DNA from: Chlorops oryzae
Taxonomy: Eukaryota > Arthropoda > Insecta > Diptera > Chloropidae
Direction: 5' to 3'
Length of the DNA stretch: 64,000 bases
Assembly (NCBI GenBank): GCA_020466095.1
Contig: CM035806.1
Coordinates: forward strand, 139,238,475-139,302,474
Under the pieces are notes generated by a model that had not been told where the DNA came from, did no database searches, and saw only the letters and a program-made list of their open reading frames with translations. The translations under genes and the position numbers were made by a program. Below are positions 11,733-22,385 of this stretch, piece by piece; position 1 is the stretch's first letter, and every line of letters begins with the position of its first letter.

Positions 11733-13510
11733 TCTTGAAATGGGAAATTTGTCATCGACTAGTTTTTTATTTAGCTGGCGAAAATCAACTACTAATCGCC
11801 ATTTTTTTTTCTTGTCCTGAGTCTTTTTTTGGTACTATTAGTAAAGGTGAATTGTAGGGGCTAGTAGAATGTTCAATAATGCCTTTGTTTAGCAGTTCTT
11901 GAACCTGTTTATTTCATTTAGTTGGCTATGGGGAAGGCGATAATTTTTAATATAAATAGGACTGTAGTCTGTTAGTACTAGCTTTTGTTCATAAAAGTTA
12001 TTAACTGATAATTCTTCATTGTTTAAATAAAATAGATTTTGAAATTTATTGCAAAGAGCCGTTATTGATTTGCTAGTGGAATAGTCTAAATTTTGTAAAT
12101 TCAAAAGCGTTTTCAACTTTAACCATCGCAAGTTTAAATCGTTGGTGGACAAATATTTTTGTTTCCTTATATTAGTGAGAAGAACTTCTTTGGGAATTAA
12201 ATCAAAAATGTGGTCGATGCCTCTATGTGTAAAAGAAAAGGTAAAATTTTCATAGTTAATCTTTGCTCTGAACTTTGCAAAAAAATCTCTTCCTAAAATT
12301 CCACTTGACCTTATAGGAAATGAATCATCTACAACACTGAATTTGTGTCTTAAAATACTATCCTCTATATTTATAGGCAAAATACATGTCCCTAAAGTCA
12401 CAATGTCTTTCTTTGAGATTCCTGAAATTGCACATGAGTCGCTACTGTCAATGCATATATTACACAAATGTTCATATTTAATTAATGATATATCTGCCCC
12501 TGTATCTATTAAAAATGAAAGAATGTTATTATTACATTTAATATAAGCATAATTACTGTGATCAAAATTTACAGTGAAATGAAAAATTTTCATATAATTC
12601 CCCGAGTGACCTAATCTGCTACCTGTTCGGTATCGGGGGTACTCAAGTTTCCCTGTTGCTCTGTGCCATTTACAAAAAATGCATTATGCCTTACATTATT
12701 TTGGCTTTGAGAGTTATTCGAATTTGAATTCGCACGAGCATTGTTGTTGTTGTGGCTTTGATTTTGGAAATTGTTGTTGTTGTTGTATTGTGCACTTTGC
12801 TGATATGCGAGACGATCGCGGGTGCCTTGTCGGTTACCGTTGTTGTTGTTGTTGTTGTTGTTGTAGCGATTGTTGAAGCGGTTGTTGTAATTGTTGTTGT
12901 TGTTTCCTCTGCGATCGTATTGCTGCTGTCTGTTGTATGTTTGGTTGTTTTGATGACTTGAGTTTGTCGAATGATTTTGTTGTGTCTGTCTGTTGTTATC
13001 ATGTCTCCTATTACAATTTTGCCTCTGCTGATTACCTTTATGCTGGTTTTTTTCCGTTGCGCTGTCTATACATCATGATACGAGCTTCTTCCGTATGATC
13101 TGATTCTTGCGCTATTTGGAGAGCCTCATTAAAAGTGGTGACTCTACTTGCTGCAATTGTTTGTGCTATGTTAGCATTTGTTATGCCTCGTTTTAGCACA
13201 TTAAGGGCTATCACATCATTTGATTTGATTATAGCTGCCTTTTCTGCTGGTGTTTGCAGCGTTGAAATTTGTATTGAATTTAATTCCGAAATTAAACTTT
13301 CGATGGTTTCAGCGAATTTAGATATTGGTTTTCGGCCTTGTGTTGCTCTGGATAATTCATCTAATACAGTGTTTGCAGTTTTTCTGGGCTTGAATATTGC
13401 CTTTAAATTTTGTATTAGATTTTCTATGCCAGTTGTGCCAAGTAATTCGAGTTTTGTTTTTACTTTATCTGGTATTTTGGTGTTGAAGACTAATGCAAAA
13501 TAAGTGGGTT
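10960..13510 (-). repeat. Internal direct duplication, copy B (upstream on sense strand)
   Basis: This is the partner of 8411-10959 and carries mid gag to the RNase H start in the element's native position after the gag N terminus. Outside the protease patch the two copies look almost identical. The differences elsewhere are mainly homopolymer lengths. Confidence 0.9.
11889..12593 (-). CDS. Protease region of Pol, upstream copy
   Basis: A 234-codon frame starts ATG at 12593 and carries the retropepsin motif [10 protein letters not shown] at about residues 29-38. Gag ends TAG about 20 bp upstream, and the pol frame is -1 relative to gag, which fits expression by a -1 frameshift (inference). 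The frame closes after NEINRFKNC. The downstream RT reading is one base out of phase at that point in both duplicate copies. The residues after the protease core resemble the spacer before RT in mdg1/412-like elements and have no separate motif. Confidence 0.85.
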   Translation of the reverse strand: MKIFHFTVNFDHSNYAYIKCNNNILSFLIDTGADISLIKYEHLCNICIDSSDSCAISGISKKDIVTLGTCILPINIEDSILRHKFSVVDDSFPIRSSGILGRDFFAKFRAKINYENFTFSFTHRGIDHIFDLIPKEVLLTNIRKQKYLSTNDLNLRWLKLKTLLNLQNLDYSTSKSITALCNKFQNLFYLNNEELSVNNFYEQKLVLTDYSPIYIKNYRLPHSQLNEINRFKNC

Positions 13511-13973
13511 TTTTACTATCTGGAATTTCTGCGTTAAATAATTTGATTAAGTTGATAAATTTTTGAGCATCTTCCAATCTGCCTGAAAATTCTGGTATGG
13601 CCTTAGTGTACTGTATCACGTTGAAGTTTGATTCTGTCATTCTTGTTTCTTTTTTATTTTTCTGGTATAATGATAAAAAGGACGAAACGCACGTTGCAAT
13701 GACTTTAAATGTTATTAATTTTCTATGGTCTTCCAATTTGCTGTTCAAAATCGTGAGGATAGCAAAATATAATTCTCTTGCTGTTTTTGTGGCTGCTGTT
13801 TGAAAGTTTTCCTCCGCGTCTTTAATAGCGTCGATCAGCCCGTTGTACAATTTTTCATTTTCTTCCTTTTTACTTATGAGAGTTTTCTTTGTGTATTTTC
13901 TCGTCGGGGTCTTTTTGAGATTGGACAAGTTATGTTTTAGACGCGCAAGTATTTCTTGCGTCAATGCTTCCAT
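12604..13973 (-). pseudogene. gag: gag (capsid-like N terminus plus frameshifted N/Q-rich tail)
   Basis: The ATG at 13973 opens 311 codons to 13038. A basic N terminus is followed by a mostly helical capsid-like region and ends in MMYRQRNGK. A run of seven T near 13047 (six in the duplicate) shifts the frame. The N/Q/R-rich tail then continues in another frame to about 12604, and a Thr-rich misreading is open at 12691-13002. No CCHC zinc knuckle is seen, as in 412-like Gag. The function would be particle assembly and RNA packaging (family knowledge). The seven-T run is a plausible sequencing error. Confidence 0.85.
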
Positions 13974-13979
13974 ATATGA

Positions 13980-14222
13980 TTAGTTGGATCTGACGTCAGT
14001 AAGGCATGCCACAGATCTAGCTGCTTTAAGAGCTTCTTGCCTTTTATTCTTTTTGTTTATTCTATAAATTTTAAGGGTTAAATTCAATATGCAAATGATT
14101 AGAATTGCCCATAAAATGACTTCGTGTTGATCCAGGACTTCTGAATGATAATTTTGATTGTTGATTATCTGAACCTGCGGGTCTCCCGATTGTGTTGTTG
14201 GCTTAGAGTTTGTGGTTCCCAT
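13980..14222 (-). CDS. Leader ORF: putative N-myristoylated single-pass membrane peptide
   Basis: This 80-codon frame starts ATG at 14222 with MGTTNSK, which fits an N-myristoylation signal (Met-Gly, Ser/Thr at position 6-7). A hydrophobic segment at about residues 37-53 (WAILIICILNLTL core) is followed by a basic stretch (KIYRINKKNKRQ). Its TAA stop lies two codons before the gag ATG and in the same reading frame, so one readthrough event would fuse it to Gag. Its position between the primer site and gag and its clean codon structure argue that it is a real part of the element. A role in tethering Gag to membrane is inference. Confidence 0.7.
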   Translation of the reverse strand: MGTTNSKPTTQSGDPQVQIINNQNYHSEVLDQHEVILWAILIICILNLTLKIYRINKKNKRQEALKAARSVACLTDVRSN

Positions 14223-14655
14223 GGTTTTTGGAAATGAAATGTATTTGTATTTCTCAAATGTGGATTTTTGTCTTCTAAGTATTTTCCATGAAGCATATAT
14301 TTTGGTGAGCGTCTTCAGTCGTCTATGACACAGAGCAATTACAATATATTGGGAAAAATATATATATTTTTTTTTTTTTTGGGTTTTAAATATAGTCTTT
14401 TTTAATGAAAATTTTTGTATGTGATTCTCATCTCAATTTGTCTGAGCGTATAAAAAAAAATTCCATGTATTTGTTCAAAGCTTTAAAATTGAGTGGAGAT
14501 AAACAAAATTAATTTATGGCAAGGCTGCTAGTGCTATGGTTAAAATAAAAAATTTTTTTTTTTTTTTTTTGGAAATTTCTGCTTAGGCAAAGGAATTGTC
14601 GATTTTTTTTTTTTTTTTTTTTTTTCAAAGGAAAGGATCAGAAGGATCCAAATTT

Positions 14656-14672
14656 GGTCGGCAGGATCGCCA
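14656..14672 (-). other. Primer-binding site
   Basis: The minus strand immediately after the 5' LTR reads TGGCGATCCTGCCGACC. Its first 12 bases are complementary to a 3' end GCAGGATCGCCA, which resembles fly tRNA-Arg(ACG) plus CCA as I recall it. The tRNA identity is inference. The TGG start and zero gap to the LTR are seen. Confidence 0.75.
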
Positions 14673-15219
14673 TGTAGTGTATCCTTCGCGTAGAAGAATT
14701 AATATTTTTATTTTAAAGTTTTTATTTCTTTATATCCTAAAGGTTTTTATTTTGTTATGTCCCGCTATTGCTGAGCGGCAGGACTCGCAAATCTATTTGG
14801 CGGCTAGCGCCCAATATCTCTATATTTATACGGCGGAGATACGCCAAAGGAATCAGCGACTAGCGCTTAATTCACCTTTTTATATTTATCCGGCGAAAGG
14901 TGCGCCAAATCGAGAATGGATAAGCAAAGGGTTTCGCATGTAAATCCAATCTGAAGTTCCAACTGAACTTCAAGCTTTATTTATATCAAAAATATGTTAA
15001 GTAAGCATAAATGAATTACAATTGAAAAATATAGAATCTTATGAATTAGCTTGTGAGGTATGCTGACAAAACACTTTCCCACGATTCGACGACGCTGCCT
15101 GCAAAATATGTTGCTCATGCAATGAGTGCAGCTTGCAAAGAATTTGGTCATATGAAACCATTTATGTCGTGAATGAAGTGGAAAAATGAGTTTGTGCGTT
15201 CGTGTGTATACATACTACA
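14673..15219 (-). repeat. 5' LTR of the Ty3/gypsy element
   Basis: The 547 bp are nearly identical to 5879-6425. It is bounded by TGTAGT and ACTACA and followed on the plus strand by the target duplication CTAT at 15220-15223. It contains the promoter-side copy of the two hairpin modules (about 14815-14841 and 14873-14902). Confidence 0.95.
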
Positions 15220-15431
15220 CTATCAGGCACATGGGCGTAGCTACGGTGGGCAGGCTGGGGCACTTTTTAAAAAATTTGTGTCGGAGAAATAACTTATTTA
15301 CATCAACGAAATAAAAAATAGTTTTCAAAACACTTATAACTGAAAAGCAGATCATCATATCGCACCCTGGCAACTAAAGCGACACAACTAGACTAGATTA
15401 CTGTTCCAGAAGTCCAATTTCTGTTGATTGG

Positions 15432-15890
15432 TTAGGTTATATCCATGTCTTGAAAGTCTCGCCGCTTTAATCGCGTAAGGTATTGTCGGAAAAGAAGGTT
15501 ATTTGCCAATGAGTTAGGATGCTGTTCAAGTTTTTGGACATATTTTGCAATCGTGTTTATTATTTCATCATCAAGAGTAAGTATGTTAAAATCTTTATGT
15601 AGATTTTTGTTTGAAACATACCAGGGTGCAGCAGCAATAGTTCTCAGGGCCTTGGATTGACATCTTTGAAGACGTAGAAGGTTAGATTTGGATGCAGTTC
15701 CTCAAATTTGTATACCGTACATCCAAGTAGGCTTTATTATTGATTTGTACAAGAGTATTTTGTTGTCCAAGCTCAGCTTAGAGTATTTGCCTATTAGCCA
15801 GTTCATTTTGTTTAATTTGAGCTTAGCTTGCGTTTTTTTTTTTTAGCCTCTATATGTCGTTTCCAGGTCAAGCCTAACTGGTACGTTTTT
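15432..15890 (-). pseudogene. Jockey-like non-LTR retrotransposon, C-terminal ORF2 remnant
   Basis: On the minus strand, pieces in one main frame read LGLTWKRHI, then NKMNWLIGKYSKLSL, then NKILLYKSIIKPTW, then QSKALRTIAAAPWYVSN and HPNSLANNLLFRQYL, ending in TAA at 15432. These match the region after the RT fingers/palm in Jockey-clade ORF2 proteins (family knowledge). A TGA replaces the usual Trp after GIQI (about 15706), and a T-rich run near 15835 shifts the frame. The 5' part of the LINE is absent. The sequence between 15220 and 15432 may be its 3' tail. Confidence 0.75.
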
Positions 15891-16326
15891 TTTTGACAGG
15901 TTTCTAGTAAATACTTACATTTTATACGAACAATTATGAAAATGTTGCTGTATTTAAAAAAAATCAGATTTTTCCAAAATTCGATACACCCTAATATACA
16001 TACCCTGCAGGTACCAGTAGAAACATCAGTGATTTCACCGGGACATATATGTATGTAAAGAGTGAACTTACGTGAGCATCAAATTATTCATAAAATGAGT
16101 ATTGAGATAAGTTCAAAGGATTTGTTTATTAATTATTTCGATTAAATATAATTTAGTGTAGATTAGTTTAGGTTTACTTCAATTTGGTTTTAGTTTCGTA
16201 TTCCACGTAGTTCTAGTTCAACTTAGTTTTAAGAGTTCTATATTAGGCAACTTTACCGAACGCGACAACTTTATTCGAACGACTTCTTTAATGCAACTTT
16301 TTAACTACCGACTGCTGACTGCTGAC

Positions 16327-17065
16327 TAGGGATGGGCGATATTATATCGATATATCGAGATATCGATACTTCCTGTCTGGATTATGAATAATTTTTATTC
16401 GATAATCAAATGGCACGATATCATCAACATCGATATTTTGCTTCGATGTTATCGAAGATTTATGTAAGTTTTGGAATTTGACACTATCTCGAGAGTTAGA
16501 CACACGAACAAATGTTTTGAAACAATTAGTAAGTGGAGGAAGAGGTCCGAAGAAAAGAGATGGTTGTTGGTTAAATGCTCCGGAACAATCTGTGCTTCTC
16601 TTTTTTTTCTTATCTCAGTACCTTGATCATGACAAAACGACTTTAAACATTTCTTTTTTTATACATTTTTAAGTTTTTAGTTACGAAGTTAATAAAAGTT
16701 TTATTTTTCCTTTTAAAATTATTTCATATTTTCCTAATTAAATCATTACGACACTTCATACAACGTTCAACAATTGAGAGCAAGTTTTTCTCTCCGAAAA
16801 GTATGGGCAAGAATACATGAACAGCTACACGGGTGATTGATTAGTAAGACTGAATGTTTATTTGGCGCTTTGGTCTAAAGTCAGACAACATGTTCCGGAA
16901 CATTTAGTTCGTAGGTATGTCTGACTTTAGACTAATTCTTATATTTTGGCGATATATCGATATATTGGGATTTTCTATGACAAAAATTCGATATATCGTA
17001 TCGGCTTTATATAGGATATGGGCGATATAGAATATCGATATTCGAATGTTCGATGCCCATCCCTA
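16327..17065. mobile_element. hAT-type non-autonomous element with 8-bp target duplication
   Basis: The 739-bp element is flanked by CTGCTGAC at 16319-16326 and 17066-17073. Its ends are TAGGGATGGGC and GCCCATCCCTA, in inverted orientation. Subterminal DNA is full of ATATCGATAT-like palindromes. No transposase domain is recognisable inside. An internal stretch (about 16803-16875) is homologous to 27345-27420 in another hAT-type element with a related TIR. Confidence 0.85.
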
Positions 17066-17291
17066 CTGCTGACTGACTACTCTGACTGCTTACTCCGTGT
17101 CTCTACCGCGCCCACGCTCACGACGTTTTACCCTGCGTCTGCACCGTGCGAATGCTCGATAGCTTTTACATGTATAGGTGACATTAATCACGCATTCCAC
17201 CGTAGGGAACAATGTCATCGTAGAGGGGTGCTGTTCATGTGCTTGAATCTCATTGGCTACTGAAATTTAAATAAGGTTCTAGGGTTAGCTG

Positions 17292-17400
17292 AGTGTCAGC
17301 ATGAAGTGGCGTAGTGGATGGGCCGTCGCCTCACAATCCGAAGATCGCGAGTTCGATACTGTCTTGAGACAAACAATACTTGTAAAAAAAATTTTTTTAA
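17292..17400 (+). repeat. tRNA-derived SINE-like sequence
   Basis: The sequence TGGCGTAGTGG at 17307-17317 matches an RNA polymerase III A box, and GAGTTCGATAC at 17349-17359 matches a B box, 32 bp apart. A T-run follows (17390-17398). The body looks like a decayed tRNA (Arg-like wording around CAATCCGAAGATC), but the acceptor and anticodon arms do not fold cleanly. I therefore call it SINE-like and not a tRNA gene. Confidence 0.55.
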
Positions 17401-17925
17401 TTTTCGAAATATTCAAAATAAAGGCAAAGAAGAGAGTTTTCAAATGATTTCTATAACTCAGCGGTCGAAATGCGAACATTAAACTTAGTCGAACAGATTT
17501 ATTGAGGATTTTTTTTTTTTTTTACACTTATTGTAAATGACCCTGAGACGAATCCGCAATCCTTTTGCGCTTATGGTTTAGGGATATGGTTTAAAATTGC
17601 TGAAAATTTCAAATTTTAAGTTATTACATTCGGGTTCCACTTTAAATTGCATTTAAGGGGAAAGAGAAAATTTTAGGTTTGCCATATTTTAAAAGGGAAA
17701 TTAATTTTTACTTTGATAAAAATGTACTCATAAAGAAAATAAATACAATTGAAATAAAGGAAATATAAAAATGTTTTATTTCGAAACAATCGGAGGTTTT
17801 TTAGTAAGAGGTTTTTGGGTATTTTTAGAAAATATAGGAAATTTTAGGAAAACAATGGCAGCACTAAGAAACGTAATTCCGCGAATTCCGTTATATTCGA
17901 CAATTCCGCAAGTGAATAAGAGCTA

Positions 17926-19054
17926 ATGTCTAATATTTTGGAAATTTTTCAACTTTTTGACGGCAATTTAACTGGCGATGTGCCATTTAGAGCCATTGAG
18001 CAGCTGCAGGAGTGGCACCTGATAGCTCGAAATGGTGAAGTGAAGTGCTCCAAAGGGGGAACGATGGTCCTCACGCCTAGGAACGATTGCAGTGACGGTT
18101 ATAGGTGGAGGTGCACCAAAACACATCCCAATGGGAAGAAAAAAAAGAAGATGCAGTGCACGGAGAGTGTGTCTATACGTCGAAACACGTTTTTCGATGG
18201 TTCTCACCTATCTCTGTGCCAGATTGTGTCGTTCACTTTCCTATGGGTACAGAACCTCCCCTTAACCTACATAACCCAAACCACAACCATATCGTGCCGG
18301 ACGGCTGTGGACTGGAGTTCCTTCCACCGTGAGGTGGTGGAATATAAAATGTTGGAGCATCACGACAAGATCGGTAAGTTTTCATTGAATGTATGAAGAT
18401 AATTTTAATGAGCAAAATCATTAGGAGGCGTAGGAAAGACCGTTGAAATAGACGAATCAAAGTTTGGACGGCGAAAATACCACAGGGGCCACCGTGTGGA
18501 AGGCCAGTGGGTGTTTGGAGGAGTAGAGCGGGAGAGTGGCGTTTTCTTTTGCGTCCCAGTTGAAAAGCGCGATGTGGAGACGTTGTTGCCCATCATCAAA
18601 GAGTGGATTGAGCCAGGAACTACGATTGTGTCGGATTGCTGGAAAGTATGTTCGAAATGCATTAAATAGGAATTAATTCTTATAAAAGCTGTATTTTTAG
18701 GCATACGATTGTTTGGAGAAAGAGGGTTACACTCACTTGACCGTGAACCACTCCGAAAATTTCAAGAACCCCGAAACCGGCGCGCACACCAATACCATCG
18801 AATCGATGTGGCGGCATGCAAAAACATTTTTGCCAAACTATGCTCGGAGAAAACACTTCTTTCGAGGATATTTGGCGAAATTCATGTTTTTGCGGGGGTG
18901 TAGGGCGAAAAGTTTGGATCCGTTTGTGGAATTCTTTAAGGTCGCTGCACAGGTATACCAACCCGTTAGGGAGCGGCACCTTTCAGATGACGGATCCGAC
19001 TCTAGCTACGCCATTGAGATCGATGATGACGACGAGGGAGATTCCACAAATTGA
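17926..19054 (+). CDS. Merlin (IS1016-type) DNA transposase, three exons, apparently intact
   Basis: Exons are 17926-18373, 18425-18645 and 18701-19054, joined by GT-AG introns of 51 and 55 bp. Splicing gives 340 codons with no stop. The N terminus (GGTMVLTPRND, DGYRWRC) resembles the zinc-ribbon region of ISXO2-like transposases. RNase H-fold motifs follow: VEIDESKFGRRK (first Asp), GTTIVSDCWKAYDCL (second Asp, spanning intron 2), and TNTIESMWRHAK (Glu). An acidic tail rich in Asp closes the protein. Merlin enzymes cut and paste DNA and give 8-9-bp target duplications (family knowledge). The length fits the family. I could not find convincing TIRs, so either the ends have diverged or the gene has been separated from them. 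The ATG chosen is the first in frame, and an in-frame upstream start was not seen. Confidence 0.85.
18374..18424 (+). other. Intron 1 of the Merlin transposase gene
   Basis: The donor is ATCG|GTAAGT and the acceptor is CATTAG|GAGG. It is 51 bp and contains an in-frame stop, so unspliced RNA would not encode the enzyme. Removing it joins HHDKIG to GVGKTVEID in frame. Confidence 0.8.
18646..18700 (+). other. Intron 2 of the Merlin transposase gene
   Basis: The donor is GGAAA|GTATGT and the acceptor is TTTTTAG|GCAT. It is 55 bp and has an in-frame stop. Splicing restores SDCWK-AYDCLEKEG, a continuous catalytic motif. Confidence 0.85.
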
Positions 19055-19152
19055 ACTTCACGGAGAAGTAACCCACCAATCGGTCCTTTTCAGGACCACC
19101 GAAAAGTGAACAAAGAGAATAAGTTGGTAGTCTGATAAAGGGGTGGTGACTA

Positions 19153-19400
19153 GAAGAGCGCCGCAGGCGAAAAATTTTTTCAAAAATCGCGCGCGCGATT
19201 TTTGAAAAAATTTTTCCCTTTTTGGTTTGTAAAAAAGCTCAATTTGTGAAATTTTTTTTTCAATTTTTTCCTTTTCTCCGTTACTTTCCCTATGGTAGCG
19301 ATGTGAAGAGCGCCGCAGGCGAAAAATTTTTTCAAAAATCGCGCGCGCGATTTTTGAAAAAATTTTTCCCTTTTTGGTTTGTAAAAAACCTCAATTTTTT
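19153..19400. repeat. Tandem pair of a 48-bp perfect palindrome
   Basis: A perfect palindrome with centre CGCGCGCG and arms GAAAAATTTTTTCAAAAAT lies at 19169-19216 and again at 19321-19368, 152 bp apart. Each is preceded by GAAGAGCGCCGCAGGC and followed by CCTTTTTGGTTTGTAAAAAA. The first copy lies about 115 bp after the Merlin stop codon. Confidence 0.9.
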
Positions 19401-22316
19401 TTTTATTTTTCTATATTTTTCTTTTTCTCTCTCCATTTTCTCTATTTTCCGTTTTTTATTTCTCTTCATTTTTTTATTTCAAAAACCAACTATTTAAATC
19501 TACCAAATGGTAGATTTTTTCAAAACATTAAGTCTGGTAGCGCTGCGCTTTTGCTGTCAGTCACTTTCCATTGGTTTTCCATACAAACTTTAAATCGCGA
19601 TATCTCCTGAACCAGACGCGAGCGCCAAAAACGGATTGCATATTCAGACTCAGGAGGGCGTTTTACATATACTGGCCAAAAATTTTCAAAATCCCAGATA
19701 TGTCCGTAAAGTAAAATTAAGCCGAACTCCGTTGTTCTCTTGAAAACACGTTTATTTAATTTAAAAGCTGGAAATAAGTTCCACAGGAAAGTACTTATAA
19801 ATTCATTAATATTATTTTAAGTATTGACGTGCATACTTTTGGGGCTGAGTTTATATATGTTAATTTTGGTTGCCGGACACATAATACATTGTACATATTT
19901 TTGCTTTTGTGGACATATTCTATAGGCGGACAAAATCAAATCTTAACGTCCATATTTCCTACTTAGATTCAGACTCACTTTTTATATGAAGACACTTTTT
20001 CCGCCACTGATCGCACGTATTTGCAAATATGAGCTTTCAGTTTACTCCATAGAACAACCTCACAGAATTATTCGACGTCAATCAAATCAAGCGCAGTCTT
20101 CACATAAAAATTACCCTTTAACCGATATACAAATCAAACTTCGCCTTTTGCAATTTATCGGATTTATCGGAAATCAATTTCACATTTCCTCACGTTCCGA
20201 AGCAATTAAACGCTATAAAACATGACGTTACAGGTTATTCAATTCTTTTTTTTTTTTAATGATTTACGATGCTTTCGATGAAATTGATATGCGAAAAATG
20301 CGAATCAATATGACACTTAAACGATTTCAATGCTATCTGAAAGTTTTTCCTTTTTTCACATTCGAGCCAAACACAAACAATAACAACAAACGGCGCAAAT
20401 GTTAAAAAATTCGATCGGCTGGGGTTGCCGTTGAAGATTTTTGATTTGGTACTTTTTGTTTTTTCGTAAAGGTGTTTTAATTCGTACGATTTGGGGATCG
20501 AAGATAGGGATATTCAATATATTATTAATTTGTTTAATATATGTATATATCTATGTATATTTGAAATTGTTCGACATAAGCAAAATGCTAAACTGCAGCA
20601 TTCCACATAAATAGTAAGACTCTTTTTCAAATAACATGACAAACCACACCTCATATAGAGTGAATCTTGTGGTAAAGGCTTCGCCTCAGTTCGGAAAGAA
20701 ATACGCGCGGAAATTCCTATGCTATTTCGCCGAGGAATAAAGATATCATAAATATATGCTAAACACCTTTCACGGCATAAAAAGCTGATTTAAATTTCAA
20801 TTTGAGTATGAATTTCGAAATGGAAACTCATTTGTAGGTATTATTAGGCCACCTGCAAACTATTTTGACATCAACTCGTCGTTCGTAAGTTATTGTGTTC
20901 TATGTGATAGAAACGAATTGCGATTTCACTTTGATTTTAATACGTCCAACTTAAAAACTTTGTTCTACGGAGCTTGATATTTTTAATGCAGACGGAACCT
21001 AAGACATTACCGTCTTAAGCTAAGTGTCCACTTCAATCAAAATTTTTGTTTCCATAAGCAACACACGTAGGTATAAAAAACGAAGCGGAATGCAATCGGA
21101 AATTTCATTCGATAACTTTTCGTTTTCCTGATTCCACTCAAAACGAAATGCAAAAAAGTACTTTGGAGACTTCAAAAAGCATTATTTTTCGTTAGAGGTA
21201 GCACTGACGAAACGAAATAAAGGAGCTGACATTTATTTCGTTCGAAATTTTCTGAGCGCGTCGAAAGCATTTGGGTAGGTTGAATGTTTTTATAATTTTT
21301 GCACTGAAACTCAATGGAATTAATGAAAATCGACTGGAAATCTTTTTTCTGGAAGAAATGACTGACGCATGAATCCATTTTCAAAAATTTTGTTTGTTAT
21401 TTATGGTTGCTGAAAAACTATCGATGGTACGACCGATACAACCAACAAATTTTATCTTTCTTAACCATCGATGCTTCTAAATCCCCATGGGTGATGAGTC
21501 ACCATCAGTAAGTCAATATTACTCATCTTTAATTAAAACAAACGCGAATACTTGGCGATATGGAATATATTCCAATTATTTAAGAGGGAAAAAGTTTTTC
21601 AGAGCGCTTCAAAAACCATCGAAACTATCGATGTTCACAGTATCGATAGTCTTGCATATCTATATTTTCCGATTGTACACTACGTCACGTCAAAACGAAA
21701 TAAAGGTACAAGTCTCCAAAAAAAATTTTGATTGGACACAGACCTTAATCCGAAAGAAAAAAATCCTTGTGTAAACTTAAAAACTCCACTTTAATATATC
21801 TTCTTACATCTCCATCTATTTGACCTTAAAATATTTTAATTCATGAACTTATTTCCTTGAATTCATTTTAAACTTACTACTAAATGCTACTTTAGTTAAA
21901 TTCAATAGTCTGAAAAGCATATACATAAATTAAATCCCTTTTAAATAAACCCCCAGCTGCATACCATATTTTGTCGTTTTTGTTTTCTATTGAAAAGGGA
22001 ATTAGCATTTTGCCCGTCAAAAGAAGAAGTTATTTAAAAGTGCTAATAATTATGGCTGTTCTCAATAGCTGATTTAAAATAAGAATTTCGCCTTTAAATT
22101 GATGAAGTTGAATCGCAATTATCCAAATCGAAAATGAATATTTAAGACATTGAAAAAATAATATCAGGGTTTCCGATGTCTGAAGGTATTTTAAAAGCTG
22201 TTTCAACAGCTTTTGGATTTTAGAAGGCTTTGGCCTTCACCGCAAAAGGTGTTCACAATAATAATTTTGGTACGTACTTATGCTGCCAGACTGCCATATT
22301 AGTGACTTTTGTGAAT
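19401..22316. other. Non-coding stretch, no gene recognised
   Basis: AT-rich DNA without a supportable frame. It has several TATCGATA-type palindromes (for example about 21640), which resemble DREF sites but also occur in nearby transposon ends. Frames at 19986-20225 and 21487-21774 have no recognisable domain. Confidence 0.55.
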
Positions 22317-22385
22317 AGCCCAGTGGCGTAACTTCACCTTGTGGAGCCCGGGAGAATTTTTTTTCGGGGGCCCTCCTCTATCGAT

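Larger units (their letters stand above)
5879..15219 (-). mobile_element. Ty3/gypsy LTR retrotransposon, complete ends, internally duplicated
   Basis: The 9,341-bp element reads on the minus strand. Its 547-bp LTRs begin TGTAGT and end ACTACA on both strands. The flanking CTAT at 5875-5878 and 15220-15223 is a 4-bp target duplication. The internal order is LTR, primer site, small leader ORF, gag, protease, reverse transcriptase, a repeated gag-protease-RT block, RNase H, integrase, polypurine tract, LTR. There is no env-like ORF. A long N/Q/R-rich Gag tail without a CCHC knuckle, a tRNA-Arg-like primer site and the 4-bp duplication suggest the mdg1/412 group (inference). The LTRs differ at one position by eye, so insertion is recent. 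It cannot be autonomous as sequenced, because gag and pol carry frameshifts and one stop. Confidence 0.95.

Noticed and set aside
10130..13803. Plus-strand frames within the LTR element
   Set aside because: They are antisense shadows of gag and pol, including poly-Val and poly-Cys readings of the gag N/Q tail.
17292..17400. A functional tRNA gene
   Set aside because: A and B boxes are present, but the acceptor and anticodon stems do not pair well. A SINE-like origin is more likely.
21420..21780. A DREF-type promoter from TATCGATA palindromes
   Set aside because: The same words are common in transposon ends in this window, and no transcription start or gene follows.
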